Positions 27,669-35,184 are shown, numbered from the stretch's first letter. The stretch is DNA of 64,000 nucleotides from Defluviitaleaceae bacterium (GCA_009781755.1 WQVD01000006.1:24119-88118), one strand, 5' to 3'. The notes: a model not told the origin generated them from the sequence alone. Program-made: numbers and translations.

Positions 27669-27725
27669 AAAAAATTAGCTTGGCAGGTTTGCATGCATTG
27701 TGCGAACCTGCCAAGCTAATTTTTA
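27669..27725. terminator. strong bidirectional terminator hairpin
   Basis: A stem of about 20 bp (AAAAATTAGCTTGGCAGGTT and its complement) with a 15-base loop carries A-runs on one side and T-runs on the other. It ends the flavin-reductase operon read on the minus strand. Confidence 0.85.
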
Positions 27726-27744
27726 TTGTCGTGTTAATGCTGCA

Positions 27745-28224
27745 TTATTGTTGTCGTTGTTTTAATTCGAGTTCTATGAATTTTTGGATGTAGGGTTTGC
27801 TTTCCGGTGATACGAGGAATTCGAAGCAGCTGTAGCGGCATTTTTGGAAGTGGGTGTCGCCGATGTGGAAGTCGTAGCCGGTGCATTTTGGGCTGCATCC
27901 GTCGTTTATCAAACGGGCGCAATCTCCGGCTTTGTGGATGGATGCGGTCATTTCCGGCGGCAGGGATTGCAAAAATTCGGGGTATTGGGCGATGCATTCG
28001 CCGTAGATGCGCGCCAACATGCCGTGCTTGCGAAATACGAAATTGAGAAAGGCCTTGGGCGGCTTGCCGTATTTGTACGACGCCATGAAGCCGATGGCCT
28101 TGGGTTCGAAGGCGATTTTGCACCCGGCTTGCGCGAGTTGGTCGTGTATGGCTTGCACAAACGGCTGATTGTGCGGGTCTACTACGGCGAAGAATTGCTC
28201 GTAGGTAATTTTTTCTTTTGGCAT
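27745..28224 (-). CDS. conserved hypothetical protein, cysteine-rich C-terminus
   Basis: The protein has 159 residues and no recognised domain name. The C-terminal half has a cysteine set, GDCARLINDGCSPKCTGYDF and FQKCRYSCFEFLV, that could bind a metal or iron-sulfur cluster. The N-terminal half resembles a small alpha/beta domain (YEQFFAVVDPHNQPFVQAIHDQLAQ). It follows the flavin reductase gene after three bases, with AAAGGA upstream, so the two are co-expressed. A redox or metal-related function is only suggested by these neighbours. Confidence 0.65.
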   Translation of the reverse strand: MPKEKITYEQFFAVVDPHNQPFVQAIHDQLAQAGCKIAFEPKAIGFMASYKYGKPPKAFLNFVFRKHGMLARIYGECIAQYPEFLQSLPPEMTASIHKAGDCARLINDGCSPKCTGYDFHIGDTHFQKCRYSCFEFLVSPESKPYIQKFIELELKQRQQ

Positions 28225-28227
28225 GGT

Positions 28228-28875
28228 TTACAATCCTTTCGTGGGTTGGATGATACCCAAGCCTTCGGCTCCGACTTCACCGGTTTCGGGGTTGCGGGGG
28301 TTGACGATGTTGTAGAGGAATCCGGTTTCGCCGTATCTGCCGCGTTGTTTATCATCGTAATAACGGTCATCCATGCTCATGTGGACGGCTTTTAACGCGA
28401 TGACTATATTGTCGCCGTTTTCGAAGATTTCTTTTTCCCACATAAATTCGCATTCGATGTTAAGGAAGCATTCGGCGATGCGGGGCGCGTTGACGGTTTT
28501 GGTTTTTTCCGCGGTGAGGCCGGATGCGGTGATTTCGTTGATTTCGTCTTGGTTGTGTTCGATGGTGGCGTAGCAACGGTCGTAGATGTCACGCGAGGGG
28601 AAGTTGAGGACGCAGCAACCCGTTTCCTTCAAGGATTGGTACATGTGGCCTTCTTTGGGTACGGTGCCCAACATGCAAACGAATTCGCCCCCCGTGCTGA
28701 CGAAAGTGGCCCATGACTGTAGGCAGGCGTTTTCCTTGCCGTTGGCCTTCCAACCGGTAACAACCAACAGCGGCGCGGGGATACCCGCCAATAAATCCTT
28801 CCACGAGAACATGTCCAACTCGCCCGGCCAAGTTTCGGTGAATGACGCGGGTTGGGTCGAGAATTCTTTCTTCAT
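28228..28875 (-). CDS. flavin reductase family protein (FMN-binding split barrel)
   Basis: The protein has 215 residues. The split-barrel FMN-binding pattern is visible: LLAGIPAPLLVVTGWKANGKEN, NACLQSWATFVSTGGEF, CMLGTVPKEGHMYQSLKETG and CCVLNFPSRD. Such proteins reduce flavin or act as flavoredoxins. The start at 28875 (MKKEFSTQ) is preferred because GGAGG lies seven bases upstream; the ATG two codons earlier is too close. Immediately upstream lies hairpin element copy A. Confidence 0.82.
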   Translation of the reverse strand: MKKEFSTQPASFTETWPGELDMFSWKDLLAGIPAPLLVVTGWKANGKENACLQSWATFVSTGGEFVCMLGTVPKEGHMYQSLKETGCCVLNFPSRDIYDRCYATIEHNQDEINEITASGLTAEKTKTVNAPRIAECFLNIECEFMWEKEIFENGDNIVIALKAVHMSMDDRYYDDKQRGRYGETGFLYNIVNPRNPETGEVGAEGLGIIQPTKGL

Positions 28876-28905
28876 ATACATACCTCCGGTTTGGGGATTA
28901 ATTTA

Positions 28906-29068
28906 GATAGTGTCGACAGGAAATTTATGGTAGGGATTGCGTGTTGATTTTACGCCAATCAAGGAGATTCCGACGCGGCGTATGGGGAACATACGCAAGG
29001 AGGGATCGACGAAGAGTGGCGTAAATATCAACCGCAAGCACTGCCATAAATTTCCTGTCGACATTATC
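28906..29068 (+). repeat. self-pairing GGA-N6-GAC hairpin element, copy A
   Basis: The outer arms 28906-28930 and 29044-29068 pair at 24 of 25 positions, and a looser inner stem extends to TTACGCCA. The core holds two direct repeats: AAGGAG-ATTC-CGACG and AAGGAG-GGAT-CGACG. They flank a 7-bp hairpin (GCGTATG/CATACGC). The six bases between GGA and GAC in one repeat pair with those in the other. Copies B and C share the core but have unrelated arms. The element ends at the base before the stop codon of the next gene. Confidence 0.8.
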
Positions 29069-29326
29069 TCATGCGCGTAAATTTGCTATTTCAATGCCGT
29101 TGCCTTCGGGGTTTTCGTTTTTGTGGGCTTCTATTAATTTATCGCACGGGAAGGTTGCGCATTTTCCGCAATGTGGCAATGCTTTGTCGGCGGCGCAGTC
29201 GTGCAGTTCGCAACGTCCGCCCCATACGCATTCGCCCTTGGGTGCGGATATGCGGCAACCCTCGCACTTATTTTCGAGTTTGAACTTGCAAGCATCGCAG
29301 TCGATGCCGCACATGGACAGATTCAT
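29069..29326 (-). CDS. DUF3795 family cysteine-rich protein
   Basis: The protein has 85 residues, starting MNLSMCGIDCDACKFKLENKCEGCR and carrying CVWGGRCELHDCAADKALPHCGKCATFPCDKL. The cysteine spacing is that of DUF3795, whose function is unknown; metal binding is likely. GGGGGAAG precedes the ATG at 29326. Its stop codon directly abuts the right arm of the hairpin element, so that element probably lies in its 3' transcript. Confidence 0.8.
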   Translation of the reverse strand: MNLSMCGIDCDACKFKLENKCEGCRISAPKGECVWGGRCELHDCAADKALPHCGKCATFPCDKLIEAHKNENPEGNGIEIANLRA

Positions 29327-29447
29327 GATTCTTCCCCCGTTACCGAATGTCATCGATCGCGAGCTCCGATGGACATTCAGTTTATCAATCACCTACGAAA
29401 TATTTCGCACCATCGTACCACGCCAAACGCGACAACTGCATGTCTTG

Positions 29448-30362
29448 TTATTGCGACCCGTTTTCGTAACGTGTCAAAATTTTGCGTGCGGAGGTTTGCA
29501 CGGCTTGCACGAGTTCGGGCGGTGATAATACCTTCACTTTATCGCCGAAGCCGAGCAGCCAGCTCAGTACATAATTTTCGTTCGTATAATCGAATTCGAA
29601 GTGCAGCCCAGCTTCGTCCTCGTGGAAGCTGTCGGGGCCGTAGGCATCTACCAGCAAATACTTGACCGACGGGGCGAATATCGCCCGCAGGGTATGTTCG
29701 TCGGTCATGTGGCTGTACATGTCACGCCGTTCGGGTGGGATGGGACGCGCGGTGAAGGATTCATCGCAAGTGATCAAATCCCACAAGCGGTTTAATTTGA
29801 ACATCCGCCAGTCTTGCCGCTGCGTACAAAACCCAAACACATACCATGAGCTCCATTGGAAAATGACGAAGTACGGCTCGATGCGCCGAGTGTGCTGGCC
29901 TTTTTCGTAGAAATATTCAAATTGGATGCATCGTGTGTCCAAGATGGCGCGTTTGATTTGCTCAATTTTGCCCGCCAAGCTACCTTTGTAATGGGAGCCC
30001 AAGTCAATCACCACCGGTTGCCCCAGCGACACCACCGCATCGGCGTTGGCACCCAGCTTGTCCAGCGTGCGCTCCATTTGCGATGACTCGGACACACTGT
30101 CCAAACCCTTGAGCGCGGCGACAATGCCCGCCAACTCGTCCGTGGTCAGCACCGTCTTGTCCAGCTTAAAGCCCTCGGCAATGGAAATACCCCCACCCGC
30201 TCCCTGATGCGTGACAATGGGGATACCCGCACGGCACAAAGCGTCAATATCGCGGCCAATGGTGCGGCGGGTCACTTCATATTTATCCGCCAGAAACGGA
30301 GCTGTTACACGGTCGTTTTGCAATAACACTGTCAGGATGCCCAGCAGTCGGTCAAGTTTCAT
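29448..30362 (-). CDS. WYL-domain transcriptional regulator (YafY/DeoR-HTH type)
   Basis: The protein has 304 residues. The N-terminal winged helix reads LLGILTVLLQNDRVTAPFLADKYEVTRRTIGRDIDAL. A WYL domain occupies about residues 130-215 (IQFEYFYEKGQHTRRIEPYFVIFQWSSWYVFGF, with WYVFGFC as the core), followed by the WCX-type C-terminal region. WYL proteins sense nucleic acid or nucleotide ligands and often repress neighbouring genes. No obvious target operon is adjacent. The upstream gap carries two palindromes (30402 and 30446) that could be operators or unrelated repeats. Confidence 0.85.
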   Translation of the reverse strand: MKLDRLLGILTVLLQNDRVTAPFLADKYEVTRRTIGRDIDALCRAGIPIVTHQGAGGGISIAEGFKLDKTVLTTDELAGIVAALKGLDSVSESSQMERTLDKLGANADAVVSLGQPVVIDLGSHYKGSLAGKIEQIKRAILDTRCIQFEYFYEKGQHTRRIEPYFVIFQWSSWYVFGFCTQRQDWRMFKLNRLWDLITCDESFTARPIPPERRDMYSHMTDEHTLRAIFAPSVKYLLVDAYGPDSFHEDEAGLHFEFDYTNENYVLSWLLGFGDKVKVLSPPELVQAVQTSARKILTRYENGSQ

Positions 30363-30401
30363 TTACAACCACGCCCCCTATGGAATATTTCTTCGCGAAT
30401 T

Positions 30402-30426
30402 AACCGGTGGCAATTTGCCACCGGTT
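30402..30426. repeat. 25-bp palindrome upstream of LytTR gene
   Basis: The arms AACCGGTGGCAA and TTGCCACCGGTT pair perfectly over 12 bp around one base. The inner part GGTGGCAA resembles the 27-bp palindrome family (GGTTGCAA), and it lies 19 bases from copy 2. Confidence 0.65.
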
Positions 30427-30445
30427 GAATTACATGCGCGCGTTT

Positions 30446-30472
30446 CAGTTGGTTGCAAATTACAACCAACTG
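30446..30472. repeat. 27-bp palindromic repeat, copy 2
   Basis: Ten-base arms CAGTTGGTTG and CAACCAACTG surround CAAATTA. The sequence matches copies at 23777, 31617 and 42758. It lies between the divergent WYL regulator and LytTR genes. Confidence 0.7.
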
Positions 30473-30610
30473 AATTATAGCAAATTTCCGTTCAGCTCGG
30501 AGCGGCTTCCCAAGTTGCTGTATTTTGCTACCCAAATGCATTGCCCGCAAATTACACGGCGTTTATGATGTATTTGCTTAAGCACCCCTTCACCGAAAGG
30601 AATGAAGCCC

Positions 30611-31045
30611 ATGAAAATAAGCATACAAGAAGGCCACCCCGCCTTGGAAGTGGTCATCCAATGCCCCCAAGCCGACGACACCGTCCACAAAATCAAGACG
30701 CTGCTGCACAGCCAAAACCAAAAACTCCCCTGCACTCTGGACGGCGCGACCCACTTCATCGACCCCATGGACACCTTATACTTCGAAAGCGTTGACAAGC
30801 GCAGCTACCTCTACACCGCCAAAGCCGTCTACGAAACCCCGCTGCGACTCTACGAAATCGAAGCCCTGTTGGCCGACGCACTCTTCATCCGCAGCGCCAA
30901 GGCGCAAATAATCAACTTGGCACAAATCCAATCCCTGTGCCCCGATTTCGGCGGTCGTATCGAGGCCGTCCTCACCAACGGCGAGAAGCTCATCGTATCC
31001 CGCCAGTACGCCAAAAACTTAAAAGAGAGGTTGAATCTATCATGA
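30611..31045 (+). CDS. LytTR-domain DNA-binding regulator
   Basis: The protein has 144 residues, a stand-alone LytTR protein. The C-terminal 100 residues carry the domain: DTLYFESVDKRSYLYTAKAVYET, YEIEALLADALFIRSAKAQIINLAQI and VLTNGEKLIVSRQYAKNLKERL. The N-terminal 45 residues are a short alpha/beta extension rather than a receiver domain. ATG 30611 is used since AAAGGA at 30596-30601 is nine bases upstream. The stop overlaps the DUF3021 start (ATGA). Such pairs are known in Firmicutes, where the membrane protein modulates the regulator. Confidence 0.88.
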   Translation: MKISIQEGHPALEVVIQCPQADDTVHKIKTLLHSQNQKLPCTLDGATHFIDPMDTLYFESVDKRSYLYTAKAVYETPLRLYEIEALLADALFIRSAKAQIINLAQIQSLCPDFGGRIEAVLTNGEKLIVSRQYAKNLKERLNLS

Positions 31046-31503
31046 AAAAATTAATCGAATTCTCCATCCCCCTTAAGGCATTTGCCGCCATGATTCTTGC
31101 GGGTATCCTAGTGTTGTACATGGTTAGCGGCGTGGCCTACACGCTCCTTACCGATGCGGATTTTGAATATTCCATCCCCTTCGCATTCGTCATCCAAGGC
31201 GCAGTACTGTCCATGCTCATCTCTGTGTTGTGGGGTGTTTTCCTCAGCGATGTGCTCATCAAGAAGTGGCGATTTGCCCTGCGGATTACGCTGTTCGCCG
31301 CGTCGCTGCTGCCGTTGCTGGCATTGTGCTTCTTCGTTTTCATGACTATCCCCGCTGATTGGACGCTGCCGTGGCTTTTAGCGTTGGGTGGGATAGTAAA
31401 ATTCGTCATTTTCCTGGCATTCCTGCACGAGTGGAATTATAAAAAAACCGGCGAACGCTACACGCAAGCCTTGCAGCAGTACGTACAACGCACGCAGCAA
31501 TAA
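31042..31503 (+). CDS. DUF3021 family membrane protein
   Basis: The protein has 153 residues with four predicted membrane helices (FAAMILAGILVLYMVSG, FVIQGAVLSMLISVLWGVFL, ITLFAASLLPLLALCFFVFM, LPWLLALGGIVKFVIFLAFL) and a short basic tail. This is the DUF3021 layout. It is translationally coupled to the LytTR gene by a 4-base overlap, so the two probably form an autoregulated module. AGAGAGG precedes the ATG. Confidence 0.85.
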   Translation: MKKLIEFSIPLKAFAAMILAGILVLYMVSGVAYTLLTDADFEYSIPFAFVIQGAVLSMLISVLWGVFLSDVLIKKWRFALRITLFAASLLPLLALCFFVFMTIPADWTLPWLLALGGIVKFVIFLAFLHEWNYKKTGERYTQALQQYVQRTQQ

Positions 31504-31521
31504 TATCGCCGAATAAAAACG

Positions 31522-31597
31522 GGCCATTTCAACCGCTTAGCCGCAATACAATGCGCGACAGTCGCATCGTTGTAATCAGCAACCGGTTGAAATGGCC
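31522..31597. repeat. long nested hairpin after the LytTR/DUF3021 operon
   Basis: The outer stem GGCCATTTCAACCG (31522-31535) pairs perfectly with 31584-31597. An inner stem TACAATGCG (31547-31555) pairs with 31563-31574 with a small bulge. It has no T-run directly after it, so it is not a classical terminator. The CCGGTT portion recalls the palindrome at 30402. Confidence 0.6.
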
Positions 31598-31616
31598 GGT
31601 TGTCAATCAAAAAAAT

Positions 31617-31643
31617 CAGTTGGTCGCAACTTGCGGCCAACTG
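31617..31643. repeat. 27-bp palindromic repeat, copy 3
   Basis: The arms CAGTTGGTCGCAA and TTGCGGCCAACTG pair with one mismatch over 13 bp. AATC/GATT flanks extend the stem. It lies just past the stop of the convergent FMN reductase gene and may serve as its terminator. Confidence 0.7.
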
Positions 31644-31670
31644 ATTGGGATTACATAAAAAATTATGTTG

Positions 31671-32330
31671 TTAGAATTTTTCCAAGTCTTTGATGTGGTT
31701 CATGGTCGCCACCGCTTTTTTATCACGGTTGATGGCTACCATTTCATTAATCGCGGCTTTCAACGCCACGCGTTTATATTCCTGATTCCAGCGGTTAACG
31801 CCGATATAGTCAAAAATCCCCGCCGTGCCCTCGCGGCATCCTGTATGTTCGCCCAACTGGTCAACCGCGCGCTCCATGGCGGTGAAAGTACTCACGATAC
31901 CCCCGCCCCCGCCGCCCGCTGCGGCCACCAATATACTGGGTTTACCTTTGTGAAACGACTGCACATCGTCCTTGCCGTTCCATTGCTTGGTCGTTTCGCA
32001 GCGGCGCATCCTGTCAAAGAATATCTTTAATTCCTCGCTGTACTCGCCCCAATAAACGGGCGTTACATACACAAACGCATCCGCTTCGGCAATCTTTTGT
32101 TGCAACGCACCAAAGCCATCCTTCTCGCCCAGCACGCATTTATGTTCCTTAAAACAGATGCCCCAGCCATCGTGGCACATCACGCACTTGTGCAAGCCAT
32201 ACCCCGCCAAGCGCAATACTTCCGATTCCAATCCAAGCGCGTCCACGGCTTCTTTGGCGGCAGTCACAAACGAATGCGTAAGACCGTCCTTTTTGGGCGT
32301 TGCGTTTACGATGAGCACTTTTTTGAACAT
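31671..32330 (-). CDS. flavodoxin-fold NADPH-dependent FMN reductase family protein
   Basis: The protein has 219 residues. The flavodoxin phosphate loop is near KKVLIVNATPKKDGLTHSF, followed by a cysteine pair region YGLHKCVMCHDGWGICFKEHKC and the VYVTPVYWGEYSEELKIFFDRM segment of the NADPH-dependent FMN reductase (IsdB/iron-sulfur flavoprotein-like) group. AAAGGAGG precedes the ATG. It probably reduces quinones, nitro compounds or iron in the cytoplasm. The last codons abut palindrome copy 3. Confidence 0.85.
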   Translation of the reverse strand: MFKKVLIVNATPKKDGLTHSFVTAAKEAVDALGLESEVLRLAGYGLHKCVMCHDGWGICFKEHKCVLGEKDGFGALQQKIAEADAFVYVTPVYWGEYSEELKIFFDRMRRCETTKQWNGKDDVQSFHKGKPSILVAAAGGGGGGIVSTFTAMERAVDQLGEHTGCREGTAGIFDYIGVNRWNQEYKRVALKAAINEMVAINRDKKAVATMNHIKDLEKF

Positions 32331-32345
32331 GGGAGCCTCCTTTGG

Positions 32346-32609
32346 TTACTGCTCGTAATGTGTCCACATACTTAATACTCTAACTATTTTTTCATCTTCA
32401 TGCACTTCATAAACCAATCTGTGTTTTCGATTAATCCGACGCGAATAAGCACCATTTAAATTCCCCTTTAACTTTTCATACGGTGGCGGAATTTGATATG
32501 GATTTTGTTGGATAACCGTTAATAATGCTTGCGCATGCAAATCCAACTTGGCCGATTTAAGCTTTGGAATATCTTTTGTTGATTGTTTTGTGTATACGAG
32601 TGCGTACAT
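32346..32609 (-). CDS. Txe/YoeB-family ribonuclease toxin
   Basis: The protein has 87 residues starting MYALVYTKQSTKDIPKLKSA. The RelE-fold signature is clear: LKGNLNGAYSRRINRKHRLVYEV and the C-terminal VRVLSMWTHYEQ, with the basic and His/Tyr residues used for ribosome-dependent mRNA cleavage in YoeB. The start overlaps the antitoxin stop as TGATG, so the pair is coupled. The longer GTG/TTG starts upstream would run into the antitoxin. Confidence 0.9.
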   Translation of the reverse strand: MYALVYTKQSTKDIPKLKSAKLDLHAQALLTVIQQNPYQIPPPYEKLKGNLNGAYSRRINRKHRLVYEVHEDEKIVRVLSMWTHYEQ

Positions 32610-32827
32610 CACCAAGCAACCTGATCAGCGGGAAGGCTGTCTTGTAAAGGTTCCGACATACCGGAAATAATTTTTTTCGCCATTCCCGGTACAGCATTTA
32701 AATAATCGGTATCATTGTCGTAAACATTAAAATAAAACATTTGCATGCTTATATATTTTCGCAAGTCATCTAACGCCTCATCCGGCAACAATTCAATATC
32801 CCGTTTAATTAATTCTCTAACCGCCAT
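32609..32827 (-). CDS. cognate antitoxin of the YoeB-like toxin
   Basis: The protein has 72 residues, lying directly upstream of the toxin and overlapping it by one base. The N-terminal part (ELIKRDIELLPDEALDDLRKYISMQ) is helical and could dimerise; the acidic, flexible tail (DNDTDYLNAVPGMAKK...) would wrap the toxin. It does not show the Phd/YefM motif that YoeB toxins usually pair with, so family assignment is open. GAGGTGATG precedes the ATG. Confidence 0.75.
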   Translation of the reverse strand: MAVRELIKRDIELLPDEALDDLRKYISMQMFYFNVYDNDTDYLNAVPGMAKKIISGMSEPLQDSLPADQVAW

Positions 32828-32845
32828 GTCATCACCTCATATGTG

Positions 32846-32854
32846 ATTATAGCA
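32846..32854 (-). promoter_or_regulatory. extended -10 promoter of the toxin-antitoxin pair
   Basis: The minus strand reads TGCTATAAT, an extended -10 box, about 19 bases before the antitoxin ATG. The -35 region is weak. Operator half-sites are not obvious. Confidence 0.5.
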
Positions 32855-32883
32855 CACGATTTAATACATTTACTATTTAATGA

Positions 32884-34878
32884 CTAGCTATTGTATTTTT
32901 CCCACTGCACTTTCCGCATGCGATTAATCGCCGCCAAAATATCATAACATCGCGGCATATCCATGAAGCGTTTCATGCCTGTGAAGAAACCTGTATCCAC
33001 CAAGTCCAAGCCTTCTTTTTGTATTTGTGCATGCAATGCCCTTACTTTTGTGATTATATCCATCGCATTTTCGCCGCGCTTGGTAGATGGGCGCAACCCG
33101 CGCATTGCTAGTGCCATTGCCTCCAAGTCATCCACGCCTTCATTGCCCTTCGCCAAATGCCGTAGGATAAAAGCCACTGCGTTGATTTGCGCCTCGGTGG
33201 TGATGTCGTGCAGGTTTCGGATGTCGATGCGCTCGTCGCCGATAATGATAAAACCCGTGTCGGAGACTTCCAACTTTTCGCGGCTCGTACCGGAGGGATA
33301 GGTTGAAAAACAACCCGACAGGGCCCGATGATTTTCCCAATCGGCGGCAGGCGGCAATGCTTGTGGTGCGGGGGCCAATGATTTTGCATGCGCGGTTACT
33401 TCACCCATCACAAATTCGTCCATCATAAAAATGTCATCCGCTACGGACAAATACTCCCCGCTTCCCCCAATGACCAACAGCGTGGACACGCCCCTGTCAG
33501 CCAATTCCCGCACGCGGTCGGTGAAGGGCGTAATCGGTTCACTTTCAATCAGACGCTTCATGACCGCATCGCGAATCATAAAGTTGGTGGCTGAACGGTC
33601 CTCGTCAATGAGCAAAAGCTTCGCACCCAACGAAACCGATTCCATGATATTCGCCCCCTGCGAAGTAGAACCCGAAGCATGCGTCGTGGAGAAATGCGCA
33701 GGGTCGCCGCCCGGTATCCATTTAATGAATGGAGAAATATTCACCGCAGACACCGCGCGTCCGTCTTCTGCGGTGATGGTGACAGCGGTATCGTCTGTGA
33801 TGCAAAGCTCGCGCCCATCCCCCGCAACATGGTTATATATGCCTGCGGACACGGCATTTAACACGGTAGATTTGCCGGAGTAACCGCCGCCGGTAATCAC
33901 CACCACACCGCATTTTATGCCCATGCCTTTGATGCCCGCTACTTCAATTTCATGCTTGGGCGGGCTTTGGAATGGGATGGCATTGGCGGCGGGTTTATCA
34001 CTGCCGCGTTCCCGCGCCAAGATGCTGCCGTTGGCAATAAACGCACAATAACCATTGTTCCGCAGAAAATCACGTATGGCATGTTGGGTTTCTTCCAATT
34101 TTAATGCGGCTTTTAATCCTTTCACGTCAAATGCTTTGATAAAACGCTGCGTAGCATCGGGCATTTGGTTGCACAGCATCTTCGTTGCCCTGTCCAGCTT
34201 CATATGCGGCAATTGGACTTCCAAACGAATGCACAAGCAAAAAACATCCGGCGGCGAATCCTTCTCCGGGTCAACGTGAATTCGGTTGCCCCCCAAATCC
34301 TCGTAATCTTTGGCTTCCTGCATCGCAAAATAAGCCGCATTACGCTGCAACACCTTTGCGCCGGGCGCGTAAAGATAAAATTTCCCATTGTCCTTGTCCG
34401 GGCGGGTGCGGTTGGCGTACTCCGCGTTAATGGCTTCAAAATATGGCGTTATCGCCCGCAAACAAAAATCTGCCGCGCCGAGGGTAGGCGTATCGATACC
34501 CAACTTTTCCACCGGGATGGCAATGGTAATCGTCGGCCTGTCGGGCACCAGTTTGTTGGTACGGTCCAGCGTGTAAGCAACCCCGTCATCCCAAAAAGTA
34601 GGCACCCGCCAAGATTCCACTCTGGGCGGATCGGTACGCCCCGCGAAAGTCACCACGCATTCGCAGTCATACAAATCCCTTTGTACCATCTGCACCTTAA
34701 AATCTTGCAATGCGCCCTGTTGTACCAAGTCGCCGTCTTTGCCCACTTTTCCTTTATACTTGCGTCCGTCTCCATCAACGGCTGCTACCGTATAACGGTA
34801 TGTGGTGGTTCGGTTGTCCGTATTTTTGATACGGTCAAAGTAATAACGTAGTCTCTTCAGCAATTTTGCTTCCTCCAT
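32884..34878 (-). CDS. ABC_ATPase domain protein (PF09818-type, predicted ATPase of the ABC class)
   Basis: The protein has 664 residues. The N-terminal half (to about 300) contains FVVTFAGRTDPPRVE-like and FLRAITPYFEAINAEY family segments. The ATPase core has Walker A ITGGGYSGKSTVL, an ABC-signature-like THASGSTSQGANIMES and Walker B KLLLIDEDRSATNFMIRD. No membrane segments are present. The biochemical role of bacterial members is unsettled; an RNA-related role is suggested by the trypanosomal homologue MRB1590. GGAGG precedes the ATG. A leader ORF and a terminator hairpin lie upstream, implying attenuation control. Confidence 0.85.
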   Translation of the reverse strand: MEEAKLLKRLRYYFDRIKNTDNRTTTYRYTVAAVDGDGRKYKGKVGKDGDLVQQGALQDFKVQMVQRDLYDCECVVTFAGRTDPPRVESWRVPTFWDDGVAYTLDRTNKLVPDRPTITIAIPVEKLGIDTPTLGAADFCLRAITPYFEAINAEYANRTRPDKDNGKFYLYAPGAKVLQRNAAYFAMQEAKDYEDLGGNRIHVDPEKDSPPDVFCLCIRLEVQLPHMKLDRATKMLCNQMPDATQRFIKAFDVKGLKAALKLEETQHAIRDFLRNNGYCAFIANGSILARERGSDKPAANAIPFQSPPKHEIEVAGIKGMGIKCGVVVITGGGYSGKSTVLNAVSAGIYNHVAGDGRELCITDDTAVTITAEDGRAVSAVNISPFIKWIPGGDPAHFSTTHASGSTSQGANIMESVSLGAKLLLIDEDRSATNFMIRDAVMKRLIESEPITPFTDRVRELADRGVSTLLVIGGSGEYLSVADDIFMMDEFVMGEVTAHAKSLAPAPQALPPAADWENHRALSGCFSTYPSGTSREKLEVSDTGFIIIGDERIDIRNLHDITTEAQINAVAFILRHLAKGNEGVDDLEAMALAMRGLRPSTKRGENAMDIITKVRALHAQIQKEGLDLVDTGFFTGMKRFMDMPRCYDILAAINRMRKVQWEKYNS

Positions 34879-34900
34879 TGTGCGGAAGGCAGGGCAAAAT

Positions 34901-34929
34901 AAAAAACGCCGTTGACAAAACCAACGGCG
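34901..34929 (-). terminator. terminator/attenuator in the leader of the ABC ATPase gene
   Basis: On the minus strand the stem CGCCGTTG/CAACGGCG with loop GTTTTGT is followed by TTTTTT. It lies 23 bases upstream of the ATPase start, downstream of a short leader ORF, so transcripts must pass it to reach the gene. Confidence 0.75.
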
Positions 34930-34954
34930 CGAAAAGACTTACGTCAAAAAAGAC

Positions 34955-35008
34955 CTAAATCGGCACGGACAAAATGGTTTTATCAAATAGTGATATGGGT
35001 GTTTTCAT
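34955..35008 (-). CDS. 17-codon leader peptide ORF upstream of the ABC ATPase gene
   Basis: The ORF encodes MKTPISLFDKTILSVPI and has a strong CAGGAGGGATC ribosome site. Its start codon lies in one arm of an 11-bp inverted repeat CGGACAAAATG (34966-34976 and 35006-35016), so the ORF start and its 3' part can pair. The terminator hairpin follows 25 bases after its stop. The arrangement matches ribosome-mediated attenuation, as seen for ABC-F resistance genes and amino acid operons. No codon is obviously over-represented. Confidence 0.6.
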   Translation of the reverse strand: MKTPISLFDKTILSVPI

Positions 35009-35106
35009 TTTGTCCGATCCCTCCTGAATTTTTATTTTGATTCCGGAAAAGCGTAACGCGTTCGCCATGTAAATGCAATGATAAATCTTGTTTATAATCA
35101 TTCTTC

Positions 35107-35135
35107 ATCATAAAAAGAGACTGTCTTGTAAGCAA
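35107..35135 (-). promoter_or_regulatory. promoter for the leader ORF / ABC ATPase transcript
   Basis: The minus strand reads TTGCTT, 17 bases, TATGAT. The predicted start lies about 90 bases before the leader ORF, giving room for a 5' structure. A second candidate, TTGCAT-N17-TACGCT, lies closer to the ORF. Confidence 0.5.
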
Positions 35136-35184
35136 AAACAAGCCGGTCACTATTTTTAATACATAATGTCATGACAAAATCTTA

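Noticed and set aside
34879..35180. T-box or metabolite riboswitch before the ABC ATPase
   Set aside because: No T-box GGTGGNACCGCG motif or known riboswitch core is visible; a leader ORF with terminator explains the region better.
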